Under the pieces are notes generated by a model. The model did no database searches and was not told the origin of the DNA. It worked only from the letters and a program-made list of their open reading frames with translations. Of a stretch of DNA of 64,000 bases, positions 18,917 through 27,791 are shown piece by piece. Where the stretch lies: positions 2,666,001-2,730,000 of the forward strand of contig OZ245013.1 in the NCBI GenBank assembly GCA_965223675.1. Direction: 5' to 3'. Both the position numbers and the translations under genes were made by a program. The stretch is from JAGQKC01 sp965223675. GTDB lineage: Bacteria; Nitrospirota; Nitrospiria; Nitrospirales; UBA8639. How positions within the stretch are numbered: the stretch's first letter is position 1; the number at the start of each line of letters is the position of its first letter.

Positions 18917-19378
18917 AGCTTTCCATCCTGGAGTCGGTTGGTTACTTTTTCTTCATTCTATTTTTCGATATCAACGATACTGTATGCATGACTAAATGTA
19001 AATGCGGCCTTACTTACGAAGTTAATACATAATTGACAAGCCTCCCAGAAGTTAAAAAACGACTCATTACCATAACAGTCTTTTGTGACTTCAACGAGAA
19101 GACAGCTCTCTTCATGAAAGTATTTAAGTTGTGAGTTTACGAATTCTCACGTTCTTATTGTTACGGTAAGTCACAAACTCATCATAAAACTGAAGTCAAT
19201 GCTGTCAAAATCATGTTTTCTATTTCCCAAGTTGACCATCTTCTCGGACTTGGCGTAGACTTGGAGTTTCATTGAAGGAGCAGGAAATTTCCGAATCACG
19301 TGAACCCTTATTTGACAGGAAATACCACCCCTCTCTAAAGAGGATTTATCCATCAACTTTATACAAGCGAGGCATGTT
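18917..19378. other. Divergent promoter region
   Basis: About 460 bases separating the exoprotein and the peroxiredoxin. A TTGACA near 19314 followed 17 bases later by CTAAAG is a possible promoter for the peroxiredoxin; this is a weak call. No repeat or small gene recognised. Confidence 0.3.
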
Positions 19379-20014
19379 ATGGCACTGCGGCTAGGCGATG
19401 AGGCTCCGAATTTTACAGCAGAGACTACGGAAGGGACCGTCAATTTTCATGAATGGCTGGGCGATGGTTGGGGGATTCTCTTCTCTCACCCAAAAGATTT
19501 TACTCCTGTTTGCACCACCGAGCTCGGTGCCGTGGCAAAAATCAATAATGAGTTCAAGAAAAGAAATGTCAAAGTATTAGCGATTAGTGTTGATCCACTT
19601 GATTCCCACAAGGGGTGGATTAACGATATCAATGAAACTCAAAGCTGCACCGTCGGTTACCCCATTATCGCAGACCCTGAAAAAAAGGTGGCGAATCTCT
19701 ATGACATGATACATCCCAATGCCTTAGATAATATGACAGTCCGGTCGGTCTTTATTATTGGACCAGACAAAAAAATAAAATTAACACTCACTTATCCAGC
19801 TTCTTGTGGACGTAATTTTGATGAATTGCTTCGTGTGGTTGACTCTCTTCAATTAACCGCGCAACATAAAGTCGCGACGCCTGCCAATTGGAAAGATGGA
19901 GAAGATTGTATTATTACTCCTGCCGTAACCGATGCGGAAGTTCCCACGCTCTTCCCCAAGGGCCATCGCGTCGTAAAACCCTACCTTCGATACACACCGC
20001 AACCGAATAAATAA
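19379..20014 (+). CDS. 1-Cys peroxiredoxin (Prx6 type)
   Basis: Thiol peroxidase that reduces hydrogen peroxide and alkyl hydroperoxides in the cytoplasm. The active-site motif is FTPVCTTELG with the peroxidatic Cys near residue 46. The protein continues with VLAISVDPLDSHKGWINDI, YPIIADPEKKVANLYDM and the long C-terminal extension (LQLTAQHKVATPANWKDGEDCII.P) typical of the Prx6/1-Cys subgroup at 211 residues. Other cysteines (SCTVGYP, SCGRN) are not in the classical resolving position. GCGAGG serves as ribosome binding site. Monocistronic, ended by a strong terminator at 20038. Confidence 0.93.
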   Translation: MALRLGDEAPNFTAETTEGTVNFHEWLGDGWGILFSHPKDFTPVCTTELGAVAKINNEFKKRNVKVLAISVDPLDSHKGWINDINETQSCTVGYPIIADPEKKVANLYDMIHPNALDNMTVRSVFIIGPDKKIKLTLTYPASCGRNFDELLRVVDSLQLTAQHKVATPANWKDGEDCIITPAVTDAEVPTLFPKGHRVVKPYLRYTPQPNK

Positions 20015-20037
20015 GAGAACGATAAAAGGTCAGATAC

Positions 20038-20067
20038 AAAAAGAGCCGCTTGTAAGCGGCTCTTTTT
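20038..20067 (+). terminator. Factor-independent terminator
   Basis: Perfect inverted repeat: AAAAAGAGCCGCTT, two-base loop, AAGCGGCTCTTTTT, 24 bases after the peroxiredoxin stop. The GC-rich core with flanking A and T runs could act in both directions. Confidence 0.9.
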
Positions 20068-20110
20068 GTTTGTCCCTAAGAACATTGACTTAAGAGAACT
20101 GTGAAAAGAG

Positions 20111-20320
20111 GGATGTTCAAAAAGGCCTGGGCAGCAAGGCCGCAGCTGATTTGGCGAACGGAGCGTACAAGTAGGTACGTGAGCACGACACTCTCGCAAA
20201 ATCTCTGCAAAATCTACTGAATCACCTTACTCACACTTCGCTGATTCCCCTTCAGAAAACAGCGTGGTGTTTGGATAGCGAGAGGGCGAGAATACCATTG
20301 GCGGTCTTTTTCAACATTCC
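20111..20320. repeat. Inverted-repeat element, copy 1
   Basis: A 210-bp non-coding element bounded by imperfect terminal inverted repeats: left end GGATGTTCAAAAAGGCC, right end complementary to GGAATGTTGAAAAAGACC. Inner sequence includes CAGCAAGGCCGCAGC and a GTAC-rich palindrome. It is related to the elements at 20754 and 51130. It resembles a MITE or large intergenic palindrome; no transposase inside. Confidence 0.6.
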
Positions 20321-20325
20321 TCAAT

Positions 20326-20670
20326 TTATTGTTGGTGGGTTTCGAACAGAGAGACGTTCATCTGATAGACGCGTCGACACAGGCGACATCGAAATTCCAC
20401 AGAATCTGATTCTGCGCTCACTTGACTCACACGCAAATCAACAGCATGGTCCGCCATACATTGCTCTAGACTCTGTGCGGCACCAACTTCCGAAAATGGT
20501 TCTTCTCCAATTTGACTTTGACACACGACAATCTGAAGACGGTGTCGCATATTGCAATTGGTACACAAAATACCGACTTTTTCTGGAAGCGCAACCATCT
20601 TGACGCTCAAAGACAAGGGATGTACGGCAAAACATTGCTGAATAAATGCAGGGCTCTTAAAGACTGGCAT
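20326..20670 (-). CDS. Small zinc-ribbon protein (putative)
   Basis: 114-residue open frame with two CxxC knuckles about 50 residues apart (CTNC near 36 and CRLC near 95), consistent with one zinc ribbon. The context GILCTNCNMRHRLQI...FRCRLCRRVYQMNV looks protein-like. The first 24 residues are less convincing; the ATG at 20598 would start right before the first knuckle, but neither start has a good ribosome binding site. The gene lies exactly between two inverted-repeat elements (20111-20320 and 20754-20874) with no other partner. Function unknown; nucleic-acid binding is possible. Confidence 0.5.
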   Translation of the reverse strand: MPVFKSPAFIQQCFAVHPLSLSVKMVALPEKVGILCTNCNMRHRLQIVVCQSQIGEEPFSEVGAAQSLEQCMADHAVDLRVSQVSAESDSVEFRCRLCRRVYQMNVSLFETHQQ

Positions 20671-20753
20671 ATGCTAAGATTTCATTCTTGGGGGATGCTG
20701 AAGAATCCTGTCCACATAACGAGTCTAACGTTCAAAGTCTCAAGTTAATATAT

Positions 20754-20874
20754 GGGTCTGTTGAAAAAAGCCGTCAGCGGCGTTCTCCCCAATTTTCGGT
20801 GCTCACGTAATGCCAGTACGCTCCGCGCCAAAAATTGGCTGCGGCCTTGCTGAACGGACTTTTTTGACCAGACC
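20754..20874. repeat. Inverted-repeat element, copy 2
   Basis: A 121-bp element with ends GGGTCTGTTGAAAAAAGCC and, inverted, GGTCTGGTCAAAAAAGTCC. Inner parts CGTCAGCGGCGTTCTC and GGCTGCGGCCTTGCTGAACGG match the 305-bp element at 51130-51434. Non-coding. Confidence 0.65.
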
Positions 20875-20998
20875 AGAGGCCTTTGATCATCAAAAGTTTC
20901 CTAGCCAAATATGGCCTTTGATATCGTCATTATTCAACAGTTAATATATTGTCAATTGCCTTTTAATATTGAATTTTCCACATGAACCCTTGTGGGGC

Positions 20999-21460
20999 TC
21001 ACTGCACTTTTGGACTTCCAAACGGATCCTTTGGTTTTTTGAGTTTGCAGAACTCACGAGTCCACTCTCGAAGGACGCGTTCCTCATCAAACGTCAGTTC
21101 ATACCGCAAACAGACAATACGCTCACGCGGTGCGCCTCCTTGCTCACCCTTTCCTACAAGGGTGGCCAATGCATCTCCAACATCCGCTACGCCAGAGCCA
21201 AAGCCTTTTAATCCTGAAGGATCAAGCTCACCTTCTGGGATGGCGACTCGATAGACCCATGTGGTCTTCTTGTCCAGGAGTGAATTATCGACGATATGTG
21301 GTTTGCCAAACTTTTCACGAACTTCGAATTGCGTCAATTCGTCTACACCACCATCAAAATATCGATCTCTCCAATGCGTACAACTCAGAAGCAAGAATCC
21401 GATCACGATCAGAAGACTATAGTTCACGGCGTCTGCCCAAACTCGATGATTAAAGAACAT
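20999..21460 (-). CDS. Lipoprotein, BamE/SmpA-like fold (putative)
   Basis: 153 residues with a hydrophobic signal ending in IGFLLLSC, a good lipobox. The following part (DELTQFEVREKFGKPHIVDNS...KTTWVYRV) resembles the small BamE/SmpA-type repeat seen in many envelope lipoproteins, where a helix carrying V...GKP precedes a beta-sheet; this is a similarity by eye, not a firm family call. It is the last gene of an apparent ettA operon on the minus strand. Confidence 0.6.
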   Translation of the reverse strand: MFFNHRVWADAVNYSLLIVIGFLLLSCTHWRDRYFDGGVDELTQFEVREKFGKPHIVDNSLLDKKTTWVYRVAIPEGELDPSGLKGFGSGVADVGDALATLVGKGEQGGAPRERIVCLRYELTFDEERVLREWTREFCKLKKPKDPFGSPKVQ

Positions 21461-21479
21461 ACGTTTTGCCAGTCTTCCG

Positions 21480-21698
21480 TTACGGCTTTGGCCCTTTCTT
21501 GCTCTCCGTCGCTCGCATGAATGTTCGGATCAACGCAAACAATTGAGCAATCATTCCGGTGACAATAAGCCCTAATGCCGTGGACAACCAGATAGACTCG
21601 GGATGATCCAAACCATGCATTCCTAAGACAAATCCTAGAGCAATGCAAATAATTCCAACAGATCGTGCGATAAGAATTTCCGGTCGTTGTCCAAGCAT
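21480..21698 (-). CDS. Small two-helix membrane protein
   Basis: 72 residues with two hydrophobic helices (SVGIICIALGFVLGM and STALGLIVTGMIAQLFALI) and a basic C terminus (ESKKGPKP), so probably an inner-membrane hairpin. A GAGAGAG stretch precedes the ATG. It starts 29 bases after the ettA stop and is followed by the lipoprotein gene, indicating cotranscription. Family not recognised. Confidence 0.65.
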   Translation of the reverse strand: MLGQRPEILIARSVGIICIALGFVLGMHGLDHPESIWLSTALGLIVTGMIAQLFALIRTFMRATESKKGPKP

Positions 21699-21727
21699 AC
21701 TATCAGCTCTCTCAACAGAAAAATCGA

Positions 21728-23413
21728 TTATCCTTTGGTTAATTTTCGATAGCGAATTCGATGGGGACGTTCAGCAGATTTGCCCAAACGTTTTTTTCGA
21801 TCAGTCTCGTAGTCACTATAGTTGCCTCCATACCAAACCACCTGGCTATCTCCTTCAAATGCCAGGATATGCGTGGCGATTCGATCGAGAAACCATCGAT
21901 CATGACTCGTGACCACGGCACAACCGCCAAATTGCTCTAAACCTTCCTCTAGGGCGCGCAGGGTGTTCACATCAAGATCGTTCGTCGGCTCATCTAACAA
22001 CAAGACGTTTGCACCTTCTCTTAGCATCCTAGCGAGATGCACACGGTTGCGTTCCCCTCCCGAGAGATCCTTCACCTTCTTCTGCTGATCAGAACCTGCG
22101 AAGTTAAATCGCGACACATATCCGCGTGAGTTGACTTCGGCTTTACCCAACGTAATGGTTTCGTGATCGTCTGAAATAATTTCCCAAACTGTTCGATTTC
22201 CATCAAGCGTTCGGTCTTGATCGACATACCCGAGTTTCACGGTTTCACCTACAGTAAATTCGCCTGCGTCCGGTTTTTCAGCTCCCATAATGATTCGAAA
22301 CAACGTCGTCTTTCCAGCACCATTCGGACCAATGACCCCAACGATTCCTCCACGAGGCAAATTGAATGATAGATTTTCGAATAGCACTTTTTCTCCAAAG
22401 GATTTAGAGAGTCCCTTGGCTTCGAAGACCACATCTCCCAACCGAGGGCCAGGGGGAATATAAATTTCTAAATCTTGACTTTGTCGATCGTGCTCCTCAC
22501 TCACGAGCTCCTCATAGCGGGTGACCCGAGCTTTTCCCTTCGCTTGCCGTCCTTTGGGAGACATACGAATCCATTCCAACTCACGTTCAAGAGTTTTTCG
22601 TCGTTTGGATTCAGATTTTTCTTCTTTTTCTAGTCGAGTTTGCTTCTGCTCAAGCCAGGATGAATAGTTTCCTTGAAAAGGAATCCCCTGCCCACGATCT
22701 AATTCCAAGATCCATCCAGCGACATTATCCAGAAAATAACGATCGTGAGTCACAGCAATGACTGTTCCCTTATATTGTTGCAAATGCTGCTCTAACCATT
22801 GCACGGATTCGGCATCGAGATGGTTCGTCGGTTCATCCAAGAGTAAAATATCAGGCTCTTGGATCATGAGGCGGCAGAGTGCTACACGGCGACGCTCTCC
22901 GCCGGAGAGATTATCCACGACCGTATCAGATGGAGGACACCGAAGCGCATCCATGGCGACTTCGAGTTCATGTTCAAGCTCCCAGCCATTCGCAGCTTCG
23001 ATCTTTTCTTGCAATTGCGCTTGCTTATCGATTAATTTCTCCATGTCTTCAGGAGAAAGCTCTTCAGCAAATCGATTGCTCACTTCTTCATATTCGCGCA
23101 AAAGACCAATGAGTTCTGCCCGCCCCTCTTCAACCACTTCTTTGACCGTTTTGCCAGCTTCAAGTTGAGGTTCTTGTTCGAGTAATCCGACGGAATACCC
23201 TTTGGAGAAGGTGATCTCACCCAGATAATCTTTATCAACGCCAGCAATAATGCGCAGAAGACTACTTTTTCCCGATCCATTCAGTCCTAAGACCCCAATT
23301 TTCGCTCCGTAATAAAAAGACAAATAAATGTCCTTGAGAACCTGTTTTTTGGGTGGATGTACACGTCCAACACCAATAAGCGAAAATATGACCTGCTTGT
23401 CGTCTGTGCTCAT
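21728..23413 (-). CDS. ettA: Energy-dependent translational throttle EttA
   Basis: ABC-F ATPase that binds the ribosomal E site and gates the first steps of translation according to ATP/ADP levels. 561 residues with two ABC domains and no membrane part. Domain 1 has GLNGSGKSSLL, LSGGERRRVALCRL and LLLDEPTNHLD; a charged linker with the arm region follows. Domain 2 has GPNGAGKTTLF, LSGGERNRVHLARML and LLLDEPTNDLD. The N terminus VIFSLIGVGRVHPPKKQVLKDIYLSFYYGAKIG matches EttA rather than Uup or other ABC-F groups. First gene of a three-gene operon. Confidence 0.93.
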   Translation of the reverse strand: MSTDDKQVIFSLIGVGRVHPPKKQVLKDIYLSFYYGAKIGVLGLNGSGKSSLLRIIAGVDKDYLGEITFSKGYSVGLLEQEPQLEAGKTVKEVVEEGRAELIGLLREYEEVSNRFAEELSPEDMEKLIDKQAQLQEKIEAANGWELEHELEVAMDALRCPPSDTVVDNLSGGERRRVALCRLMIQEPDILLLDEPTNHLDAESVQWLEQHLQQYKGTVIAVTHDRYFLDNVAGWILELDRGQGIPFQGNYSSWLEQKQTRLEKEEKSESKRRKTLERELEWIRMSPKGRQAKGKARVTRYEELVSEEHDRQSQDLEIYIPPGPRLGDVVFEAKGLSKSFGEKVLFENLSFNLPRGGIVGVIGPNGAGKTTLFRIIMGAEKPDAGEFTVGETVKLGYVDQDRTLDGNRTVWEIISDDHETITLGKAEVNSRGYVSRFNFAGSDQQKKVKDLSGGERNRVHLARMLREGANVLLLDEPTNDLDVNTLRALEEGLEQFGGCAVVTSHDRWFLDRIATHILAFEGDSQVVWYGGNYSDYETDRKKRLGKSAERPHRIRYRKLTKG

Positions 23414-23639
23414 AGCCGGCTGTTCCTTTGGTGATTAGTGAAGAAGAACGACAAAGAATTCGGCTTGGGAACCCAACCTTACCAAAGGCTATGGCTGCTC
23501 CACAATCACGATGATTCTCCCCTAAAAAGTTCGATCGTGACCAAGGACACTCATGTATGGTACATCAGAAGAGCGCCAAGAGAAATGAAGAATCAACATA
23601 CCCTCTTGACCATATGAGTTTCGTCCGATAAATAAAACT

Positions 23640-24203
23640 ATGCCAGTACCCTCCATTAATTTTTGCAGTGAATGTGGCACAAGGGTTGAACAAAAAATTC
23701 CTCCGGGTGAGGATCGACTGCGAGCCGTTTGTCCGTCTTGTCAAACGATTCACTACCAAAACCCTAAAATCGTCGCGGGCTGTATTCCTGAATGGGAGGG
23801 ACAGATTCTCTTATGTCGTCGAGCCATAGAACCTCGCTTAGGATTTTGGACATTCCCAGCAGGTTTTATGGAAATGGGTGAAAGTACCGAAGAAGCTGCA
23901 TCCAGAGAAACATTAGAGGAAGCCAAGGCCGACGTTCGCATTACATCTTTGTATGCGGTTTACTCGTTAAGCCATGTGGATCAAGTCTACACTATCTATC
24001 GAGGAGAGCTTCGACAATGTGAGTTTGGCGCTGGAGAAGAGAGTCTGGAAGTGGAATTAGTCTCTCTTGATAAGATTCCTTGGGAACATTTAGCCTTTCC
24101 GGTGATTCGTGAAACACTCACCCAATATGTCCATGATCGCGAACAAAATACCTTTGGTGTGCACTTCGGTTCGATCGCACCCATGACGCAAAATCCTGTA
24201 TAA
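23640..24203 (+). CDS. NUDIX hydrolase with zinc ribbon
   Basis: 187 residues. The N-terminal zinc ribbon has two pairs, FCSECG and CPSCQ, and the Nudix box follows as GFMEMGESTEEAASRETLEEAKADV (shown in parts: G-x5-E, x7, RETLEEA). The combination is that of NudC-like and related NUDIX proteins that hydrolyse NADH or nucleotide diphosphate derivatives. The absence of the NudC SQPWPFP motif makes a nucleotide-sugar or ADP-ribose type substrate equally possible. It is divergent from ettA. No strong ribosome binding site is visible. Confidence 0.85.
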   Translation: MPVPSINFCSECGTRVEQKIPPGEDRLRAVCPSCQTIHYQNPKIVAGCIPEWEGQILLCRRAIEPRLGFWTFPAGFMEMGESTEEAASRETLEEAKADVRITSLYAVYSLSHVDQVYTIYRGELRQCEFGAGEESLEVELVSLDKIPWEHLAFPVIRETLTQYVHDREQNTFGVHFGSIAPMTQNPV

Positions 24204-24230
24204 ACATCGTTACCTAGCATTAAACAGTTT

Positions 24231-24734
24231 TCAAACAGCTTTCCGCGGATTCTTATCGTAAAATCCATGTTGCTGTTCAAGCTCAAGCAATGATTGCTTA
24301 ATTGGCAACCCGCCTCCAAACCCTACTAGCTTTCCGTTCGCCCCAATCACCCGATGGCAGGGAACAATAATGGAAATGGGATTTTGACCATTTGCAGCCC
24401 CCACCGCCCGTGAAGCATTGGGCTTTCCAATCTGTTTTGCAATATCACCGTACGAAACCGTTTTCCCATACGGAATTGTTCGAAGGGCTTTCCAGACCTT
24501 CTGCTGAAAATCTGTTCCTTTCAGAGAACAGGTGACAGAAAACTGTTTTAGTCTGCCATCGAAATAGTCTTCCAATTGAGAGATAATATGACGAAAGGGT
24601 CGTCGGTTATTCTTCCATCCTGCTTCGATAGGTTGAGGATGTTTGCCATCCTGAAACTGAAGCTGCTGTAATCCGTCAACATCCCCCACTAACAACAATT
24701 TGCCGACCGGACTCTGTAAAACATAATAAAACAT
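24231..24734 (-). CDS. ogt: Methylated-DNA-protein cysteine methyltransferase
   Basis: Suicidal DNA repair protein that takes the methyl group from O6-methylguanine onto its active-site Cys. The signature IIVPCHRVIGANGKLVGFGGGL is present, preceded by the helix-turn-helix FQQKVWKALRTIPYGKTVSYGDIA and R.VG.A.. with the arginine finger. Only the MGMT domain with its short N-terminal partner is present (Ogt form, no Ada regulator). I chose the ATG at 24734 because GGAAGGAG lies before it; an ATG at 24755 overlaps the stop of the upstream TIGR03790 gene, so the two are translationally close. Confidence 0.92.
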   Translation of the reverse strand: MFYYVLQSPVGKLLLVGDVDGLQQLQFQDGKHPQPIEAGWKNNRRPFRHIISQLEDYFDGRLKQFSVTCSLKGTDFQQKVWKALRTIPYGKTVSYGDIAKQIGKPNASRAVGAANGQNPISIIVPCHRVIGANGKLVGFGGGLPIKQSLLELEQQHGFYDKNPRKAV

Positions 24735-24754
24735 TTTTCTCTCCTTCCCGGGCA

Positions 24755-26563
24755 TTAACGCTTCTCTTCTAACGAAAGGTTGGACAATTCACGCTGTCGT
24801 TCCTTCACAAGTTTCTTGCGAATCTGAAGCGGGTCAAGAAAATCTCGTTCAGATGGGGATTTTGGCAGTGACAGCAAATTCAATATCCCCGTTTCCTGAA
24901 CTTTTTTATCCAATCCAGCGCCCCGCCATGGATTATACAACGGGTCTCCAACCAAGACCATTCGCCAACTAAGATAGCGCGATGAGAGATAATACGCTTC
25001 GACGAGCGAATAGCGTCCTGTCAACAATAAACCAAAAAACTCGGTCGGCAAGGGAAACGCATCAAGATAAGGTTCTCTGACTGGGCCAAGAGTCACGGTA
25101 ATCCCTCGTTCTAATGCATTTTTACACCACCCTCGTTCCTTTGGATTATGGAGGCTGGCAGCTTCACCGGAAGCAATGTGATAGCCGATAGAACCAGGAT
25201 TAAATGAAAAGGCATCTTCATAATGCCGAAGACGATACCAGCCGACATAGAGCCCAACATCCGGGGCTTCACCTGGCTGACTAAATCGTTTTTTTGTGTT
25301 GTCGAGCACCACTTCGTAGGAAGAAATTTTCCGCACCGCATCACTGAGCGTCCGAATACTTCGATCATAATGTCCGTAGCTCAATAATCGCTTGGAATCT
25401 TTTCCTCGCGCATCAAAATAGGCTTTTCCTGCCAATCCGGTTTGCTCGGCTAGGATCGCATGGTCAATCAGCTGTTTGGCTAAGCCTGGAGTCGGTGCGT
25501 CAATACGACTCACCAGCGTAACGGGAAGACGCAACGCCTGTTCCTGAGATCGTTCGGAATACCAAGCATACAAAGGATTGGGCAGTTTCCCCGCAGGGTG
25601 CGTGAAGGACCGATCCCACCACAGTACACTCAATTCACTATCAACACTCGCATCCGCATACGCGAAGCTAAATCGCTGTATTTCCTGATTGGCAAAACGA
25701 AGCACGCCACTCACCCCAAAATGTTCTTGAACGATTTGATAGGCATATTCTCGACCTTTGTCAGACGGAACGTCGAGCAACAATGCAATGCGGCGTTCAG
25801 CCGAGCGAAGCTGAGCACGAATTTTGGTCAGCGGTGCATACGTTAATGTCGCAGTCTTTTCTGAGGCATTGCGTAGGATCTGAGCTTTTCCTGCTAAGCC
25901 ATTGACTTGCTGAATAGCTTGTATCAGAGCACCGTCATGTACCCTCCTGCTATCAGAATCTTCGACTTCTCTAATGCGACGATTGGCTTGCTCGATGGCT
26001 TGATTGACTTGCTGAATTAATGAGTCCATCGCCTGTTGGTCTATGTCGTATGCACTCAACTGAGATGACGATTTAGAGGGCACAGGTGTTGATTGCGAAT
26101 CCTGAGTGGCAATGTGTTCGATATCATGTTTAAGCTCTTGTAGAAATTCCGCAGATGATTTCCGCCATGCCTTCGCATCTTCTAACCAAATCTTCTCTTG
26201 TGACGAAGGACTTGGCGCTTTGACACGAAGGGGAATCCCATACGTTGTCACAAGCACTCGAACTTTGGAAGTAAGTTCCTTCGCTTGTAGCACTTCTCGA
26301 ATGGGCTGCATGATGGACTGTTCATACTCGTCTCGACTGATGATTTCTTTTGTCGTGGTATCCAATTCTAAGATGCGTGATTCCGGAATGCCTCGTTTTT
26401 TGGCATAATGTCTTCCGACAGATCTACTTTCATGACTATTCTCATTGACAAGGATTACGATCTGCTTCGGGCTCAATTCCCCAAAAACAAGATCCTGGGA
26501 AAGAGCCACCACTAAACAGGTAAATAAACCTACCCACAATTTTTTGGGACAAATTGGCATCAC
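24755..26563 (-). CDS. TIGR03790 family secreted protein
   Basis: 602 residues with an N-terminal signal peptide (LWVGLFTCLVVALS...FG). The beginning PKQIVILVNENSHESRSVGRHYAKKRGIPESRILELDTTTKE is characteristic of the TIGR03790 family, exported proteins of unknown activity found in several environmental phyla. Residues about 150-230 add a Gln/Ala-rich helical insertion (QAIEQANRRIREVED). The late part includes SIGYHIASGEAASL, GITVTLGPVREPYLDAFP and the end WRMVLVGDPLYNPW, also family-typical. The stop codon overlaps the upstream ATG of ogt; a functional link to DNA repair is not evident. Confidence 0.8.
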   Translation of the reverse strand: MMPICPKKLWVGLFTCLVVALSQDLVFGELSPKQIVILVNENSHESRSVGRHYAKKRGIPESRILELDTTTKEIISRDEYEQSIMQPIREVLQAKELTSKVRVLVTTYGIPLRVKAPSPSSQEKIWLEDAKAWRKSSAEFLQELKHDIEHIATQDSQSTPVPSKSSSQLSAYDIDQQAMDSLIQQVNQAIEQANRRIREVEDSDSRRVHDGALIQAIQQVNGLAGKAQILRNASEKTATLTYAPLTKIRAQLRSAERRIALLLDVPSDKGREYAYQIVQEHFGVSGVLRFANQEIQRFSFAYADASVDSELSVLWWDRSFTHPAGKLPNPLYAWYSERSQEQALRLPVTLVSRIDAPTPGLAKQLIDHAILAEQTGLAGKAYFDARGKDSKRLLSYGHYDRSIRTLSDAVRKISSYEVVLDNTKKRFSQPGEAPDVGLYVGWYRLRHYEDAFSFNPGSIGYHIASGEAASLHNPKERGWCKNALERGITVTLGPVREPYLDAFPLPTEFFGLLLTGRYSLVEAYYLSSRYLSWRMVLVGDPLYNPWRGAGLDKKVQETGILNLLSLPKSPSERDFLDPLQIRKKLVKERQRELSNLSLEEKR

Positions 26564-26853
26564 ACCCTCTTATGCTCGACACTATATATCGAGTGTTTTC
26601 GCTAGCTACCATATCACAATATCTGTGTAACATTTTAATTGCTGGCACTTACTTAGACCTGACTGCCTATAGATACCCACGCCCTTTCAGGCATAGATAA
26701 ACGTTAGTCAAGAAAGCTTTTGTCGTATGGGATAAGAGTCTTTGTTATTTCTGGCATGAACGATGAGGTAGGTAGGCGGTATGACAGCTCTTCTCAGGAC
26801 GGAACAACGAGTAACATCACAATGATTTCATGAGGTAGGACACCACAGGATGC

Positions 26854-27249
26854 TTACACATTGGGCACAACTTGAACATCTGTTCGGCCAAAATCATTCC
26901 CTTTAAAGAGTAGCGGTTCACCACTAAACTGTGCGAGCGCATAGGCGGCACAATCTCCTAAATTCAACCCAGCCGGATGGCTACCTTTTCCAAACTGGCG
27001 ATAGGCCTCTCGAGCAAGTTCCACATGTTCAGAGGTAAATGGAATAGTATCTATTCGACATCGATGCAACAATAAATCAAGTTCTCTTCCCCCTGCCGGC
27101 CCATATCGTGCTTCGACCACGATCCCTGTTTCCAATACGGATACAGCGCTTACTAGACGCTTAGGATCTTTCGCTATTGCTTCAGCTATCGCGCGTGCTT
27201 CAGGTTCCATCATCAACACGGCAATCAACGCTGACGAATCAATAACCAT
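26854..27249 (-). CDS. vapC: VapC-type PIN ribonuclease toxin
   Basis: 131-residue PIN-domain toxin, a Mg-dependent RNase that typically cuts tRNA or rRNA. It begins VIDSSALIAVL with the first acidic residue and has an ETGIV...A glutamate near residue 41. GLNLGDCAAYALA supplies the Asp near 99, and LLFKGNDFGRTDV the fourth acidic position. These are all four PIN catalytic acids. It starts five bases after the antitoxin stop in the usual vapBC order. Probably intact and active. Confidence 0.9.
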   Translation of the reverse strand: MVIDSSALIAVLMMEPEARAIAEAIAKDPKRLVSAVSVLETGIVVEARYGPAGGRELDLLLHRCRIDTIPFTSEHVELAREAYRQFGKGSHPAGLNLGDCAAYALAQFSGEPLLFKGNDFGRTDVQVVPNV

Positions 27250-27254
27250 TTGTC

Positions 27255-27509
27255 TTAGCTAAACGACCCAATGTTCGAATACCCTAGTATTTCATTGGGT
27301 GTGCGAGAATCCAGAACCGGCAACGTACTGCAGCGGGCAGAAATATTCATAATCTCAGTAACAAGATCAGGACTGGCTCTGCACCCTTCCAGACGTTCCA
27401 ACCGATCTTCCAAGGCATGAATAACCGCATCAGTTATCGTCTCTCCAGTTTTTTCTGCTACCTGATTTGCTAGGAGTTCAGCTCGTGGATTTTTTATATT
27501 GATAGCCAT
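27255..27509 (-). CDS. vapB: VapB-type antitoxin
   Basis: 84-residue partner of the following PIN toxin. The N-terminal AINIKNPRAELLANQVAEKTGETITDAVIHALEDRLERL is the short ribbon-helix-helix/PSK-operon type sequence found in VapB antitoxins. It binds its own operator and neutralises VapC through its C-terminal tail. It stands first in the pair. Confidence 0.85.
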   Translation of the reverse strand: MAINIKNPRAELLANQVAEKTGETITDAVIHALEDRLERLEGCRASPDLVTEIMNISARCSTLPVLDSRTPNEILGYSNIGSFS

Positions 27510-27791
27510 TACAGATTCATCCTATTTTTCTTTAATATACCATTCTACTATAATTCTGACAACATCTTTTAAAGATTACGAGTGCTAAGATATTGATAAA
27601 AAATAACTTTATGACTTCAGAGTGAAATTGTAAAATGGTCATGTCTAATCTCATAACAACTTTTCGCCAGTTATTCTTGACAAATATTTAATTATAATGT
27701 AACCAATGGATACAAATAAACATGATTTTTGAAGCTATTTCAAGGGTTGTTCAAACCTCTACTGCCTTTTGCAAAAGGGCTTGCTCAATCA

